From Actinomycetota bacterium (GTDB taxonomy: Bacteria > Actinomycetota > Acidimicrobiia > Acidimicrobiales > AC-25), in contig VAXF01000106.1 in NCBI GenBank assembly GCA_005888395.1, positions 1 to 9,968 of the forward strand: 9,968 nucleotides of DNA, in the 5' to 3' direction. Below the pieces are notes generated by a model. It did not search any database. It was not told the DNA's origin and was given only the letters and a program-made list of their open reading frames with translations. This document shows positions 1 to 6,365 of this stretch, piece by piece; the stretch's first letter is position 1, and each line of letters begins with the position of its first letter. The translations under genes were made by a program, and so were the position numbers.

Positions 1-157
1 CTACGGGCTCGAGGTGTTGCCGCCACCCGTTCCCAAGTCGGTGAAGGTGGCCGAAGCGCCGAGCAGCAGCCGGTCGGTGCTCGAGCACGCACCCCACTCG
101 AGCGCGGCCGAGGCCTATCGCGGCCTGGCCACCACGATCGCCGGGAGGTTGCGATGA
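1..157 (+). CDS. ParA/Soj-family ATPase, C-terminal fragment
   Basis: The window opens inside this gene and only the last 51 residues are visible, read from base 2 to the TGA at 155-157. The segment begins YGLEVLPPPVPKSVKVAEAP and ends in an alanine-rich helix with EAYRGLATTIAGRLR. In the ParA/Soj/MinD group the C-terminus has the same order: a strand, a proline-rich turn, then a conserved R/K-[SV]-x-x-x-[AS]-E-AP stretch, followed by a helix that in full-length members packs on the ATPase core. The Walker A and B motifs lie upstream of the window and cannot be checked. ParA ATPases move DNA or protein cargo along the nucleoid. No ParB gene follows; instead the stop codon overlaps the start of a small cysteine-containing protein gene (ATGA), so the two are probably translated together. 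Whether this is the chromosomal ParA or an orphan ParA cannot be decided from this end. Confidence 0.8.
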   Translation, partial: YGLEVLPPPVPKSVKVAEAPSSSRSVLEHAPHSSAAEAYRGLATTIAGRLR

Positions 158-468
158 GTGATCGACCGCTCGACCCGACGGGTAAGGGCGCTTTGTTCGA
201 CGCGCCGGTCGCGTCGGCGCCCGACCGGATCGCGCCCGGCCCGCGCCACGAGGGCAGGGCCGCGCTCTTCTCGAGCCCGCCCCGGCGGCCGGGCACGGTC
301 GTCGTCGAGTGCTCCGCGTGCCGCGTGCGCACGCGCGTGTCACTCGTCGATCTCGGCGTGCGCCTTGCGTCGGTGTCGGCGTTCCTGCCGGTGCGCCGCC
401 ATCCGCATTGGCTCCTCTGCCCGAACTGCAGCCGCCGGCAGTGGTGCCGCATCGGCTGGACCGAGTAG
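154..468 (+). CDS. small putative zinc-ribbon protein, translationally coupled to parA-like gene
   Basis: This encodes 104 residues of unknown function. The ATG overlaps the stop of the ParA-like gene (ATGA) and is preceded by GGGAGG at 143-148 with a 5-base spacer, which fixes the start. The first half is a proline/arginine-rich, probably disordered segment holding two copies of a short motif, GKGALFDAP (residues 10-18) and GRAALFSSP (34-42). The second half, from about residue 48, has C53-x2-C56 and C89-x2-C92 with a further C98. This is the layout of a zinc ribbon with a 32-residue middle carrying aromatic and basic residues (PVRRHPHW). There is no signal peptide and no convincing membrane span. 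The coupling suggests the protein works with the ParA-like ATPase, perhaps as an adaptor, but that is inference. The overlapping plus-strand open frame at 158-622 is arginine-rich and reads as a shadow. Confidence 0.8.
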   Translation: MSDRPLDPTGKGALFDAPVASAPDRIAPGPRHEGRAALFSSPPRRPGTVVVECSACRVRTRVSLVDLGVRLASVSAFLPVRRHPHWLLCPNCSRRQWCRIGWTE

Positions 469-499
469 CGCCGCTCACCGCGGTCACGCCAAGCACCGG

Positions 500-721
500 T
501 CACGGCGAGCCGGCGGGGCTGTCTGGAACGTAATGCCGCGTTCCGTCGATCGGATCGATCCACACGCGCATCACACGTCCGGAGGACGGGTCGCGGAAGA
601 CCTCGTCGGTCGGCTCCCATGAACCCGCCGGCACAGCACTCTCGCCGTGTCGGCGGAGATTGAGCCAGCCCGTCACGGCCAAACCGGCGGCCAGCGCGAT
701 CACGATGACGACGACGATCAC
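500..721 (-). CDS. 73-residue single-span membrane protein
   Basis: I read this from a GTG at 721-719, whose GTGA overlaps the TGA (720-718) of the YbjQ gene, to the TGA at 502-500. No good Shine-Dalgarno sequence stands before it, so translation probably depends on coupling to the gene above. The open frame extends much further upstream, but that part lies antisense-free inside the YbjQ gene in another frame and is arginine/glycine-rich nonsense. The protein starts MIVVVIVIALAAGLAVTGWL, a membrane span of about 20 residues. A basic stop-transfer LRRHGE follows, then about 45 soluble residues including VMRVWIDPIDGTRHYVPD. The tail looks like a short beta-hairpin unit; I do not recognise a named family. 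It is the last gene of the minus-strand operon. Its tail faces the zinc-ribbon gene 31 bp away. Confidence 0.7.
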   Translation of the reverse strand: MIVVVIVIALAAGLAVTGWLNLRRHGESAVPAGSWEPTDEVFRDPSSGRVMRVWIDPIDGTRHYVPDSPAGSP

Positions 722-1095
722 GTCTTCGGCGCAACCTCCACCGCCGTGCCGTACGCCACGATCTCGGTGAGCGTGTCGCCGATCTCCGATGAGTCGAACC
801 TCATCGCCACCACCGCGTTCGCCCCCATGAGGCGCGCATTCTCGACCATCCGGTCCAACGCATGACGACGACTGTCCTCGAGCAGTTCGGTGTACTGCGT
901 CACTTCGCCGCCTCGAAACGCCTTGAGGCTCGCGCCGATCCCCTTCATCGCACCCATGCTGCGAACGATCAGGCCGAAGCACGGACCGATGTAACGCTGG
1001 ACCTGCCATGACGGAAAGTCGAACCCGGTCGTCACGGGCATCGTCTCCGGTGCTGCAACGCCTGTCACGCGGGCTCCTTGCTCCTCATTTGCCAT
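718..1095 (-). CDS. YbjQ/DUF74 family protein
   Basis: The product has 125 residues and starts MANEEQGARV. The start is set by AGGGAGG at 1106-1100 with a 4-base spacer. This lies inside the 3' end of the nitronate monooxygenase gene, so the two genes overlap by 11 bp. After about 20 variable residues comes the whole DUF74 domain: a strand with RYIGPCFGLIVRS (residues 34-46), a helical stretch with LLEDSRRHALDRMVENARLMGANAVV (71-96) and the strands VAMRFDSS and LTEIVAYGTAVEV. The long helix ending in A-x-x-x-GANAVV is the hallmark of the family. YbjQ-type proteins are small cytoplasmic proteins that form ring-shaped pentamers and were once labelled heavy-metal binding; their function is not established. 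The longer frame running up to 1335 lacks a ribosome site and overlaps a well-supported gene, so I reject it. Confidence 0.92.
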   Translation of the reverse strand: MANEEQGARVTGVAAPETMPVTTGFDFPSWQVQRYIGPCFGLIVRSMGAMKGIGASLKAFRGGEVTQYTELLEDSRRHALDRMVENARLMGANAVVAMRFDSSEIGDTLTEIVAYGTAVEVAPKT

Positions 1096-2023
1096 CGTGC
1101 CTCCCTTTTCGCGATTCAGACATCGTCGACGTCGAGAGAAGCCGATCCGCCTCGTCGACGAGCTCGTTGACGATCCCGGCGGCCGTCGTGCGCGCTCGCA
1201 CTGCGCCCACGGACTGGCCGGCGTAGAGCGCCCGGGCCTCGACCGCACCGGTCGAGGTCGCGCTGGGCCAGTCGGGCCCCCACGACTGCGCCGCACCGAG
1301 CGCCTCGCCGGCGGCGAGCGCGGACCTGAGCACACGATGCGGCGCGTCGGGCCAGCCTTCTCCGAAGGCGGTGGTGACGACCGTGTCGTCCGCCTCGGCC
1401 CCGATCAGCGCGTCGACATAGGCCGGGTGGGCGCTGGACTCCATCGCCGCCATGAACCGGGTCCCGACCCGCACCGCGTCCGCGCCGGCTGTGAGCACTG
1501 CCGCCATCGCCCGACCCGTTCCGATACCACCGGCGGCGACGACGGGCAGGTCGACCACGTTTCGCACCTCGTCGAGAAGCGGCAGCAGACCGACGGTGCC
1601 GCGTACGTGATCGATCCCTTGGGCGACGATCAGGTCGCAGCCCGCATCTCGGGCGGCGCGAGCCTCGCCGGCCGAGCCGACCTGCCAGCTCGCCAGTGCA
1701 CCGCCCGCGTGCGCGACCTCGACGAGCTCGCGGTCGGGCGCGCCCCAGAAGAACTCGACGAGTGGCCTTCGAGCCGACGCTTCCTCGAGAGCGGACCGGT
1801 CGAGGAACGGGATCAGGAAGTTGACGCCGATCGCAACGCCGGCAAGTAGGACGTCGAGCTGTGCCGCCAGCGCGTCCTTGCCGATCGTGCCGGTGAGCAT
1901 CCCCAGTGCCCCGGCTTCGGCGACGGCGACGGCGAGCGCCGGCGAAGTCATCCCGCCGATGCCTGCCTGTTGAAGCGGATGCCGGCAACCGAACATCTCC
2001 GTGAAACGGGTCGTGATCGTCAC
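1085..2023 (-). CDS. nitronate monooxygenase-family FMN protein
   Basis: This is a 312-residue TIM-barrel flavoprotein of the nitronate monooxygenase (formerly 2-nitropropane dioxygenase) family, which also includes FabK-like enoyl-ACP reductases. Known members oxidise alkyl nitronates using FMN and oxygen. Visible signatures are QAGIGGMTSPALAVAVAEAG (19-38, the first FMN loop), AIGVNFLIP (64-72), AQG at 134-136, a catalytic-type H139, and PVVAAGGIGTGRAMAAVLTAGADAV (160-184) with VGTRFMAAMESSAH (186-199), the phosphate-binding end of the barrel. The C-terminal AGQSVGAVRARTTAAGIVNELVDEADRLL is also typical. The usual QG-x-E-A-G-G-H loop is shortened to QGIDH, three residues fewer, but the histidine is kept. 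The start is a GTG 12 bp after the preceding gene's stop, with only a weak GAGAGA ahead of it. Its 3' end carries the ribosome site and start of the YbjQ gene. The true substrate is unknown. Confidence 0.88.
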   Translation of the reverse strand: MTITTRFTEMFGCRHPLQQAGIGGMTSPALAVAVAEAGALGMLTGTIGKDALAAQLDVLLAGVAIGVNFLIPFLDRSALEEASARRPLVEFFWGAPDRELVEVAHAGGALASWQVGSAGEARAARDAGCDLIVAQGIDHVRGTVGLLPLLDEVRNVVDLPVVAAGGIGTGRAMAAVLTAGADAVRVGTRFMAAMESSAHPAYVDALIGAEADDTVVTTAFGEGWPDAPHRVLRSALAAGEALGAAQSWGPDWPSATSTGAVEARALYAGQSVGAVRARTTAAGIVNELVDEADRLLSTSTMSESRKGRHDGK

Positions 2024-2035
2024 CGGACCAGTCTC

Positions 2036-2716
2036 TCAGCCCCAAGCCGGCGGGTCGGGAAGGTCGTCGCGCCGTAGGCGGCCGTAGAGCCAGGCGAGCT
2101 CGTCGCGCGGATCGTCGAACCTCGCGTCGCTCGCTTCCGGTGGCAGCAGCGGCCACATCCGCTCTCGTGTGCGCGGCAACCACTCGACGACGAACGCTTC
2201 GGGCCAGTCGCGGTGCGAGCGCCCGACGCCGAGGTCGACCACGTGCACCTCGACCTCTTGCCAGCGCCGCGCCGGCAGCTCGAACAGCGCGCGCTCGTGC
2301 CCGTTGGCATCTCGGCTCCTGCCCACCCATGCCTCGCCAGGCACGCTCCGCCACGCGGCTTCGACGGCGTGCGCGCTGTGGCGGACGTCGTCGACGATCT
2401 CCGCCGCGAAGCGCCCGGCGCCGGCCTCGATCTCGGTCTCGCGACCGGCGTACCCGCCCGCGTACTGATCGACGATCTCATTGCGGACGGCGGCCTCTGT
2501 CCGGCGCACGTGGCTGTCGGCGTTGCGAGCAACGTGGGTGAGCACGTGGCCGACCGTCCACCCGGGAAGGATGCTCGGACGTCGCACCCCGTCGTCGGTG
2601 AGCGCGTCGATCGCGTCGAGCAAGCGGGCGTGCGCGTCGGCTACGCGGGCGAGGTCGGTCTCGGGCACGAACACGACGGTCAACGGCCTCGGGTGCGCGT
2701 GATCGCCGTGAGCCAA
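2036..2716 (-). CDS. maleylpyruvate isomerase-like (DinB-fold) mycothiol-linked protein
   Basis: The protein has up to 226 residues and belongs to the family of mycothiol-dependent maleylpyruvate isomerase. The core is a four-helix bundle with a metal site. Residues 50-70 (LPGWTVGHVLTHVARNADSHV) are the classic N-terminal signature, and WQEVEVHVVDLGVG (152-165) carries the second half of the site. H61, E154 and H158 fit the His/Glu-x3-His zinc ligands known from the Corynebacterium glutamicum enzyme, where the spacing is nearly the same. Known members use mycothiol in ring-cleavage metabolism or detoxification, but most family members have no assigned substrate. It is the first gene of the minus-strand operon. 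The start is uncertain. The longest frame begins with TTG at 2716 without a Shine-Dalgarno sequence. A TTG at codon 12 or a GTG at codon 15, each preceded by CGAGG, would also leave the domain intact. Confidence 0.85.
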   Translation of the reverse strand: MAHGDHAHPRPLTVVFVPETDLARVADAHARLLDAIDALTDDGVRRPSILPGWTVGHVLTHVARNADSHVRRTEAAVRNEIVDQYAGGYAGRETEIEAGAGRFAAEIVDDVRHSAHAVEAAWRSVPGEAWVGRSRDANGHERALFELPARRWQEVEVHVVDLGVGRSHRDWPEAFVVEWLPRTRERMWPLLPPEASDARFDDPRDELAWLYGRLRRDDLPDPPAWG

Positions 2717-2736
2717 GCCATGCGCGGTTGTAGCAC

Positions 2737-2755
2737 CGGTCGTCGAACGGTCGTC
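2737..2755 (+). promoter_or_regulatory. candidate PhoP-type operator (7-4-7 direct repeat)
   Basis: In the divergent gap between the maleylpyruvate isomerase-like gene and the response regulator gene, GGTCGTC occurs at 2738-2744 and again at 2749-2755, separated by GAAC. With the flanking C the repeat is 8 bp long and its period is 11 bp. Mycobacterial PhoP binds tandem 7-bp repeats with a 4-bp spacer, so the geometry matches, although the bases differ from the mycobacterial TCACAGC half-site. It lies about 100 bp before the regulator start. GGTCGTC is a plausible chance word in DNA this rich in GC, so this is a candidate only. Confidence 0.3.
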
Positions 2756-2851
2756 ATGGTCCGCTCACGGCGGGAAGGTCCCGCCGCGACCGGGGCCCCA
2801 GGCGGTGGCTAGCGGGCGCACAGGCGGTCCACAGGTTTCCCGGCGATAGTT

Positions 2852-3562
2852 GTGGCGGTGGTGGCCGCGCCGCAGGAGAAGAGCCGCGTCCTGGTGGTCG
2901 ACGACGAGCCGTCGATCGTCGACGCCCTGGGCACCGCGCTGCGCTACGAGGGCTTCGATGTCCACGAGGCGGCCACGGGCCGGGCCGCGCTCGAGGCGGC
3001 CGAGACCCTGCGTCCCGACCTCATCGTTCTCGACATCATGCTGCCCGACCTCGACGGCATCGAGGTCACCCGGCGCCTACGTCGCGACGGCGTGCGCGTG
3101 CCGGTGCTCTTCCTGACCGCCCGCGACGCGACCGAGGACAAGATCACCGGCCTGACCGTCGGCGGGGACGACTACGTGACCAAGCCGTTCAGCCTGGCCG
3201 AGGTGGTGGCCCGCGTGCGCGCCATCCTGCGCCGCAGCGGGCGGGCGCCCAACGAGGGCTCGGTGCTGCGCTTCGCCGACGTCGTGCTCGACGAGGAGAG
3301 CCACGAGGTCTGGCGGGCGGGCACGCCCGTGCACCTCACCGCCACCGAGTTCAACCTGCTGCGCTACTTCATGTTGAACCCGCGGCGCGTCCTGTCGAAG
3401 ACGCAGATCCTCGATCACGTGTGGCACTACGACTTCGATGGCGACGACAACGTGGTGGAGACGTTCGTCAGCTACCTGCGCAAGAAGCTCGACCGGCTCG
3501 GGCCGCCGCTGATCCACACCATTCGCCTGGTCGGGTACAGCCTCCGCCAGCCGGTGGGGTGA
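2852..3562 (+). CDS. OmpR/PhoB-family response regulator, PhoP-like
   Basis: This is a 236-residue cytoplasmic DNA-binding response regulator. The receiver domain spans about residues 11-128, with the acidic pair D17/D18, phosphoacceptor D61 (VLDIMLPDLDG), T89 and K111 (YVTKPF). The winged-helix domain spans about 138-234: HLTATEFNLLRYFMLNPRRVLSK, then the recognition-helix region NVVETFVSYLRKKLD and the wing LIHTIRLVGYSLR. The sequence DEESHEVWRAGTPVHL and DHVWHYDFDGD closely recalls Mycobacterium tuberculosis PhoP as I remember it. The start is chosen as the GTG at 2852; GTG codons at 2858 and 2861 are equally possible. No Shine-Dalgarno sequence precedes any of them. The sequence GATAGT at 2845-2850 sits where a -10 box would give a leaderless transcript starting near 2858. 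The kinase gene follows after 4 bp, so the pair is an operon. Confidence 0.95.
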   Translation: MAVVAAPQEKSRVLVVDDEPSIVDALGTALRYEGFDVHEAATGRAALEAAETLRPDLIVLDIMLPDLDGIEVTRRLRRDGVRVPVLFLTARDATEDKITGLTVGGDDYVTKPFSLAEVVARVRAILRRSGRAPNEGSVLRFADVVLDEESHEVWRAGTPVHLTATEFNLLRYFMLNPRRVLSKTQILDHVWHYDFDGDDNVVETFVSYLRKKLDRLGPPLIHTIRLVGYSLRQPVG

Positions 3563-3566
3563 GCCG

Positions 3567-5030
3567 GTGTCGCTGCGCGCCCGGCTGCTGGCCGCCTCCC
3601 TCGCATTGGTCGTGGTCGGCCTCGGCGCGGCCGACGTGGCCACCTTCCACGCGCTGCGCTCCTTCCTCTACCAGCGCGTCGACGACCAGCTGAGCGCCGC
3701 CAGTCGCAGCGTGACGAGGGCGGTGTTCTCGCCTGACGGCGCCTTCGCCGCCGCCCAGTTGCGCCAGCTGGGGACGGTCGTGCCCGGCGTCTACGTACAG
3801 GTGCGAGACCAGACCGACCAGCCCCTCGTCACCGTGGAGGGCAGGGCGCGCGACGCGCCGGAGTCGGCGCCGAAGCTGCCGGCCCACACCGCCGCGCTCG
3901 TCACGGCGGGCGGGGGGACGCCGCCGGGCCAGGAGGTGCGCACGCTCACCCGGCCGTCGGAGGAGCGGGGCGGACCGCGCTACCGCGTGCGCGTGTCATC
4001 GGTGCCGGGCGGGGCCATCGTCGTTGCCCTCCCGCTGCGGGAAACGTCGGCCACCCTGCACCGCCTTGTGATCATCGAGCTCCTCGTGACTGTCGGGGTC
4101 GTCGGCGCGGCGGGGGTGCTCGGCTTGTGGCTGGTGCGCCTGGGGCTTCGTCCCCTGGTCGACATCGAGGACACTGCGGCGACGATCGCGGCCGGCGACC
4201 TGAGCAACCGCGTGTTGCGCGACGACGACCGCACGGAGGTCGGCCGTCTGGGGCACGCGCTCAACGTGATGCTCGGCACCATCGACGTGGCCTTCGAGGA
4301 ACGCCGCGCGTCCGAGGAGGCGGCGCGGGCGTCCGAGCAGCACGTACGGCAGTTCGTCGCCGACGCGTCGCACGAGCTGCGTACGCCGGTGGCCGCTGTT
4401 CGCGCCTACTCGGAGCTCTACCGGCTGGGGGCCGATCGTCATCCCGAGGACCTCGCCCGGCTGCTGTCACGCATAGAGCAGGAGGCGGCGCGCATGGGCG
4501 TGCTGGTCGACGACCTGCTCCTGCTGACGCGGCTCGACGAGGGCCGCCCGCTCGAACGGACCGCGGTCGACGTCGGGGCCGTGGCCGCCGACGCCGTGGA
4601 GGCGGCCCGAGCAGTCGAGCCCGACCGGCCGATCGCGCTCGATGTCACCGGCTCCGTCGAGGTATGGGGCGATCGCGACCGGCTGCGGCAGGTCGTCGAC
4701 AACCTGCTGGCCAACGTGCGGGGCCACACTCCGGCGGGCGCGTCTGCCGACGTGCGCGTGGCGACCGACGACGGCCTCGCGGTCATCGAGGTGGCCGACC
4801 GGGGGAGCGGTGTCGCCGAGGACGAGGCGACTCGCGTCTTCGAGCGCTTCTATCGATCCGACGCGGGCCGGTCGCGTGACCACGGCGGCGCCGGTCTGGG
4901 CCTGTCGATCGTGGCCGCCATCGCCACAGCCCACGGCGGCACCGCCACGGCGGCACGGCGCGCCGGCGGCGGCGCCGTGTTCCGTATCGAGCTCCCGCTT
5001 CTCGACGGCACTGCCGATGCGGACGTCTGA
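3567..5030 (+). CDS. PhoR-like membrane sensor histidine kinase
   Basis: This is the 487-residue partner kinase of the preceding regulator. Its order is a first membrane span at about 7-28, an extracytoplasmic sensor region at about 29-165, and a second span at about 167-190. A HAMP linker follows at about 190-243 (RPLVDIEDTAATIAAGDL). The dimerisation/phosphoacceptor helix has H269 in ASHELRTP. The ATPase domain has an N box (DNLLANVRGHTP, N379 and N383), G1 (DRGSG, 411-415), an F box (FERFYR) and G2 (GGAGLGLSIV). All motifs needed for autophosphorylation are present. Length and cytoplasmic sequence resemble Mycobacterium tuberculosis PhoR. The sensor region lacks a recognisable domain and contains no cysteine. 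The start is a GTG with GGTGGGG at 3553-3559, 4 bp after the regulator stop. The gene is convergent with the HtrA-type protease gene, from which a 39-bp gap holding a hairpin separates it. Confidence 0.95.
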   Translation: MSLRARLLAASLALVVVGLGAADVATFHALRSFLYQRVDDQLSAASRSVTRAVFSPDGAFAAAQLRQLGTVVPGVYVQVRDQTDQPLVTVEGRARDAPESAPKLPAHTAALVTAGGGTPPGQEVRTLTRPSEERGGPRYRVRVSSVPGGAIVVALPLRETSATLHRLVIIELLVTVGVVGAAGVLGLWLVRLGLRPLVDIEDTAATIAAGDLSNRVLRDDDRTEVGRLGHALNVMLGTIDVAFEERRASEEAARASEQHVRQFVADASHELRTPVAAVRAYSELYRLGADRHPEDLARLLSRIEQEAARMGVLVDDLLLLTRLDEGRPLERTAVDVGAVAADAVEAARAVEPDRPIALDVTGSVEVWGDRDRLRQVVDNLLANVRGHTPAGASADVRVATDDGLAVIEVADRGSGVAEDEATRVFERFYRSDAGRSRDHGGAGLGLSIVAAIATAHGGTATAARRAGGGAVFRIELPLLDGTADADV

Positions 5031-5031
5031 C

Positions 5032-5057
5032 GCCCGCTCTGGGCGGCCCGAGCGGGC
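5032..5057. terminator. hairpin between convergent genes, probable bidirectional terminator
   Basis: GCCCGCTC at 5032-5039 pairs with GAGCGGGC-type sequence at 5050-5057 over 8 bp. After a single bulged T at 5040, GGG (5041-5043) pairs with CCC (5047-5049) around a 3-base loop. It lies exactly between the stop codons of the kinase (5030) and the protease (5070). There is no T tract on either strand, which is common for terminators in high-GC actinobacteria but leaves its activity unproven. Confidence 0.5.
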
Positions 5058-5069
5058 TCTCACCGCTGG

Positions 5070-6299
5070 TCAGGCCTGCGGCGAAGCCAGCTTGACCTTG
5101 ACGGTCTGGGTGTTGCTCCCCCGTGTGAAGGTGATCGACACCGTGTCGCCCGGGCGGTGACGCTGGACGGCGGCCACGAGGTCGTCGGCACCCGTGACCT
5201 TGGTGCCGTCGATCGCGGTGACCACATCGCCCGCTCGCAGCCCGGCCTTGTCGGCCGGCGAGCCGGAGACGATACGCGCGACGTCGGCGCCACCGTTGGG
5301 GTCGTCGGCGACGTTGACGCCGAGGAAGGCCCCACCGCTGTTGGGCGTGGTACTGCCCGACGCGCTCTGGCCGGGGTGGGCCCGCAGCTTGTCGACGACG
5401 GGCTTGATGCGATCGATCGCGAGAGCGAAACCGATGTTCTGGGCATCACCGGCGATGGCCGTGTTCATCCCGACCACCTCGCCCTTGGCGTCGACCAGCG
5501 GCCCGCCAGAGTTGCCGGGGTTGATGGCGGCGTCGGTCTGGATCAGGCCGGCGAGCGACTCGTCCGGCGCGTCGATCGACCGGTTGAGCGCCGAGACGAT
5601 CCCCTCGGTCACGGTCGGCGTGGCGCCGAGATCGAGGGCGTTGCCGATCGCCACCACGCTGTCGCCGACTCGAAGGTCGGCCGAGCTACCGAGCTTCACC
5701 GTGGGGAGCCCGCTGGCGTTGCGGATCTTGATGAGGGCGACGTCGGCGGTCGTGTCCACGCCGACGACATCGGCCGCGCGCGCCGTGCGCTCCCCGATCA
5801 AAGTCACTTCGATGTCGGTGGCCCCGTCGACGACGTGGGCGTTGGTGAGCACCTCGCCGTCGGCGGTGAGGATCACGCCGCTGCCCGCTCCCTGGGTCGG
5901 GAAGAAGGGCCCGCGGCGGAAGGCCTGCGTGCGCACGGCCACCACCGCGGGCTCGATGGCGGAGAGCACCTGCTGGATGTCGGCCGGCTGGCGGATGCTG
6001 CCCGTACCCGGGCCCTGGGCCACGACGGGCGCCGCCCGTGTGTTCGTGTGGGAGGTGGCCCGCCCCACGATGCCGCCGGCCGCGGCACCCGCGACCACCG
6101 CCGCCGTCACCAGAGCGGCGGGGCGCCGCCAGCCCCCGCCGCCGGAGGGCGCCGGCGGTGGAGGGGCCGGAGGGGCGGGGGGAATCGGGTCCTCGGAGGT
6201 GGGGGGACGGGCGTCCTCGGGTGCGCCCGGGAGCGTGTCCTCGGGTGCGGGCTCGTCGGCTACCGGGAGCACCCACGTCGTGCGGTCGGCGTCGTCCAT
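5070..6299 (-). CDS. membrane-anchored HtrA/PepD-type serine protease with PDZ domain
   Basis: The product has 409 residues. An acidic, proline-rich cytoplasmic segment (1-56, with a run of APPAPPPPAP at 42-51) is followed by one membrane span (about 60-80). The trypsin-like domain then lies outside the membrane, about 105-310. The catalytic triad is H155 (TNAHVV), D186 (TTADVAL) and S264 (GNSGGP), all intact. One PDZ domain covers about 323-405, with FLGVNV and GSPADKAGLRAGDVVTAIDG. A serine-rich linker (311-321) joins the two domains. This is the single-PDZ, single-span layout of actinobacterial HtrA/PepD proteins, which degrade or chaperone damaged envelope proteins. The ATG at 6299-6297 has only a weak GATGGG ahead of it. 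Transcription is towards the PhoR-like kinase gene. No cysteine is present in the mature part. The long plus-strand frames covering this gene are shadows. Confidence 0.95.
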   Translation of the reverse strand: MDDADRTTWVLPVADEPAPEDTLPGAPEDARPPTSEDPIPPAPPAPPPPAPSGGGGWRRPAALVTAAVVAGAAAGGIVGRATSHTNTRAAPVVAQGPGTGSIRQPADIQQVLSAIEPAVVAVRTQAFRRGPFFPTQGAGSGVILTADGEVLTNAHVVDGATDIEVTLIGERTARAADVVGVDTTADVALIKIRNASGLPTVKLGSSADLRVGDSVVAIGNALDLGATPTVTEGIVSALNRSIDAPDESLAGLIQTDAAINPGNSGGPLVDAKGEVVGMNTAIAGDAQNIGFALAIDRIKPVVDKLRAHPGQSASGSTTPNSGGAFLGVNVADDPNGGADVARIVSGSPADKAGLRAGDVVTAIDGTKVTGADDLVAAVQRHRPGDTVSITFTRGSNTQTVKVKLASPQA

Positions 6300-6327
6300 G
6301 AACCCATCTTCGCCGCCGAAGCTGCGT

Positions 6328-6365
6328 GCCCGCTGTGAGGCGGGCGGGCCCCGGCTGAGAGCCGG
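6328..6365 (-). promoter_or_regulatory. leader region of protease gene with two small hairpins
   Basis: Between the long palindrome and the protease start are two short stems. CCGGCT (6351-6356) pairs with AGCCGG (6360-6365) around a GAG loop. GCCCGC (6328-6333) pairs with GCGGGC (6340-6345) around a 6-base loop. The first shares bases 6362-6365 with the outer arm of the long palindrome, so the two cannot form fully at once. I see no convincing -35/-10 pair for the protease. Such short GC stems are frequent by chance at this base composition. Confidence 0.25.

Noticed and set aside
469..507. Possible hairpin between the zinc-protein and 73-residue protein genes
   Set aside because: CGCCG/ACCG at 469-480 can pair with 497-507, but there is a 3x2 internal loop and a 16-base loop, and other pairings are equally good. 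It is too weak to call a terminator.
1116..2354. 412-codon open frame on the minus strand
   Set aside because: It is extremely arginine-rich and lies in another frame of the nitronate oxygenase and isomerase-like genes, which have family motifs throughout. It is a high-GC shadow frame.
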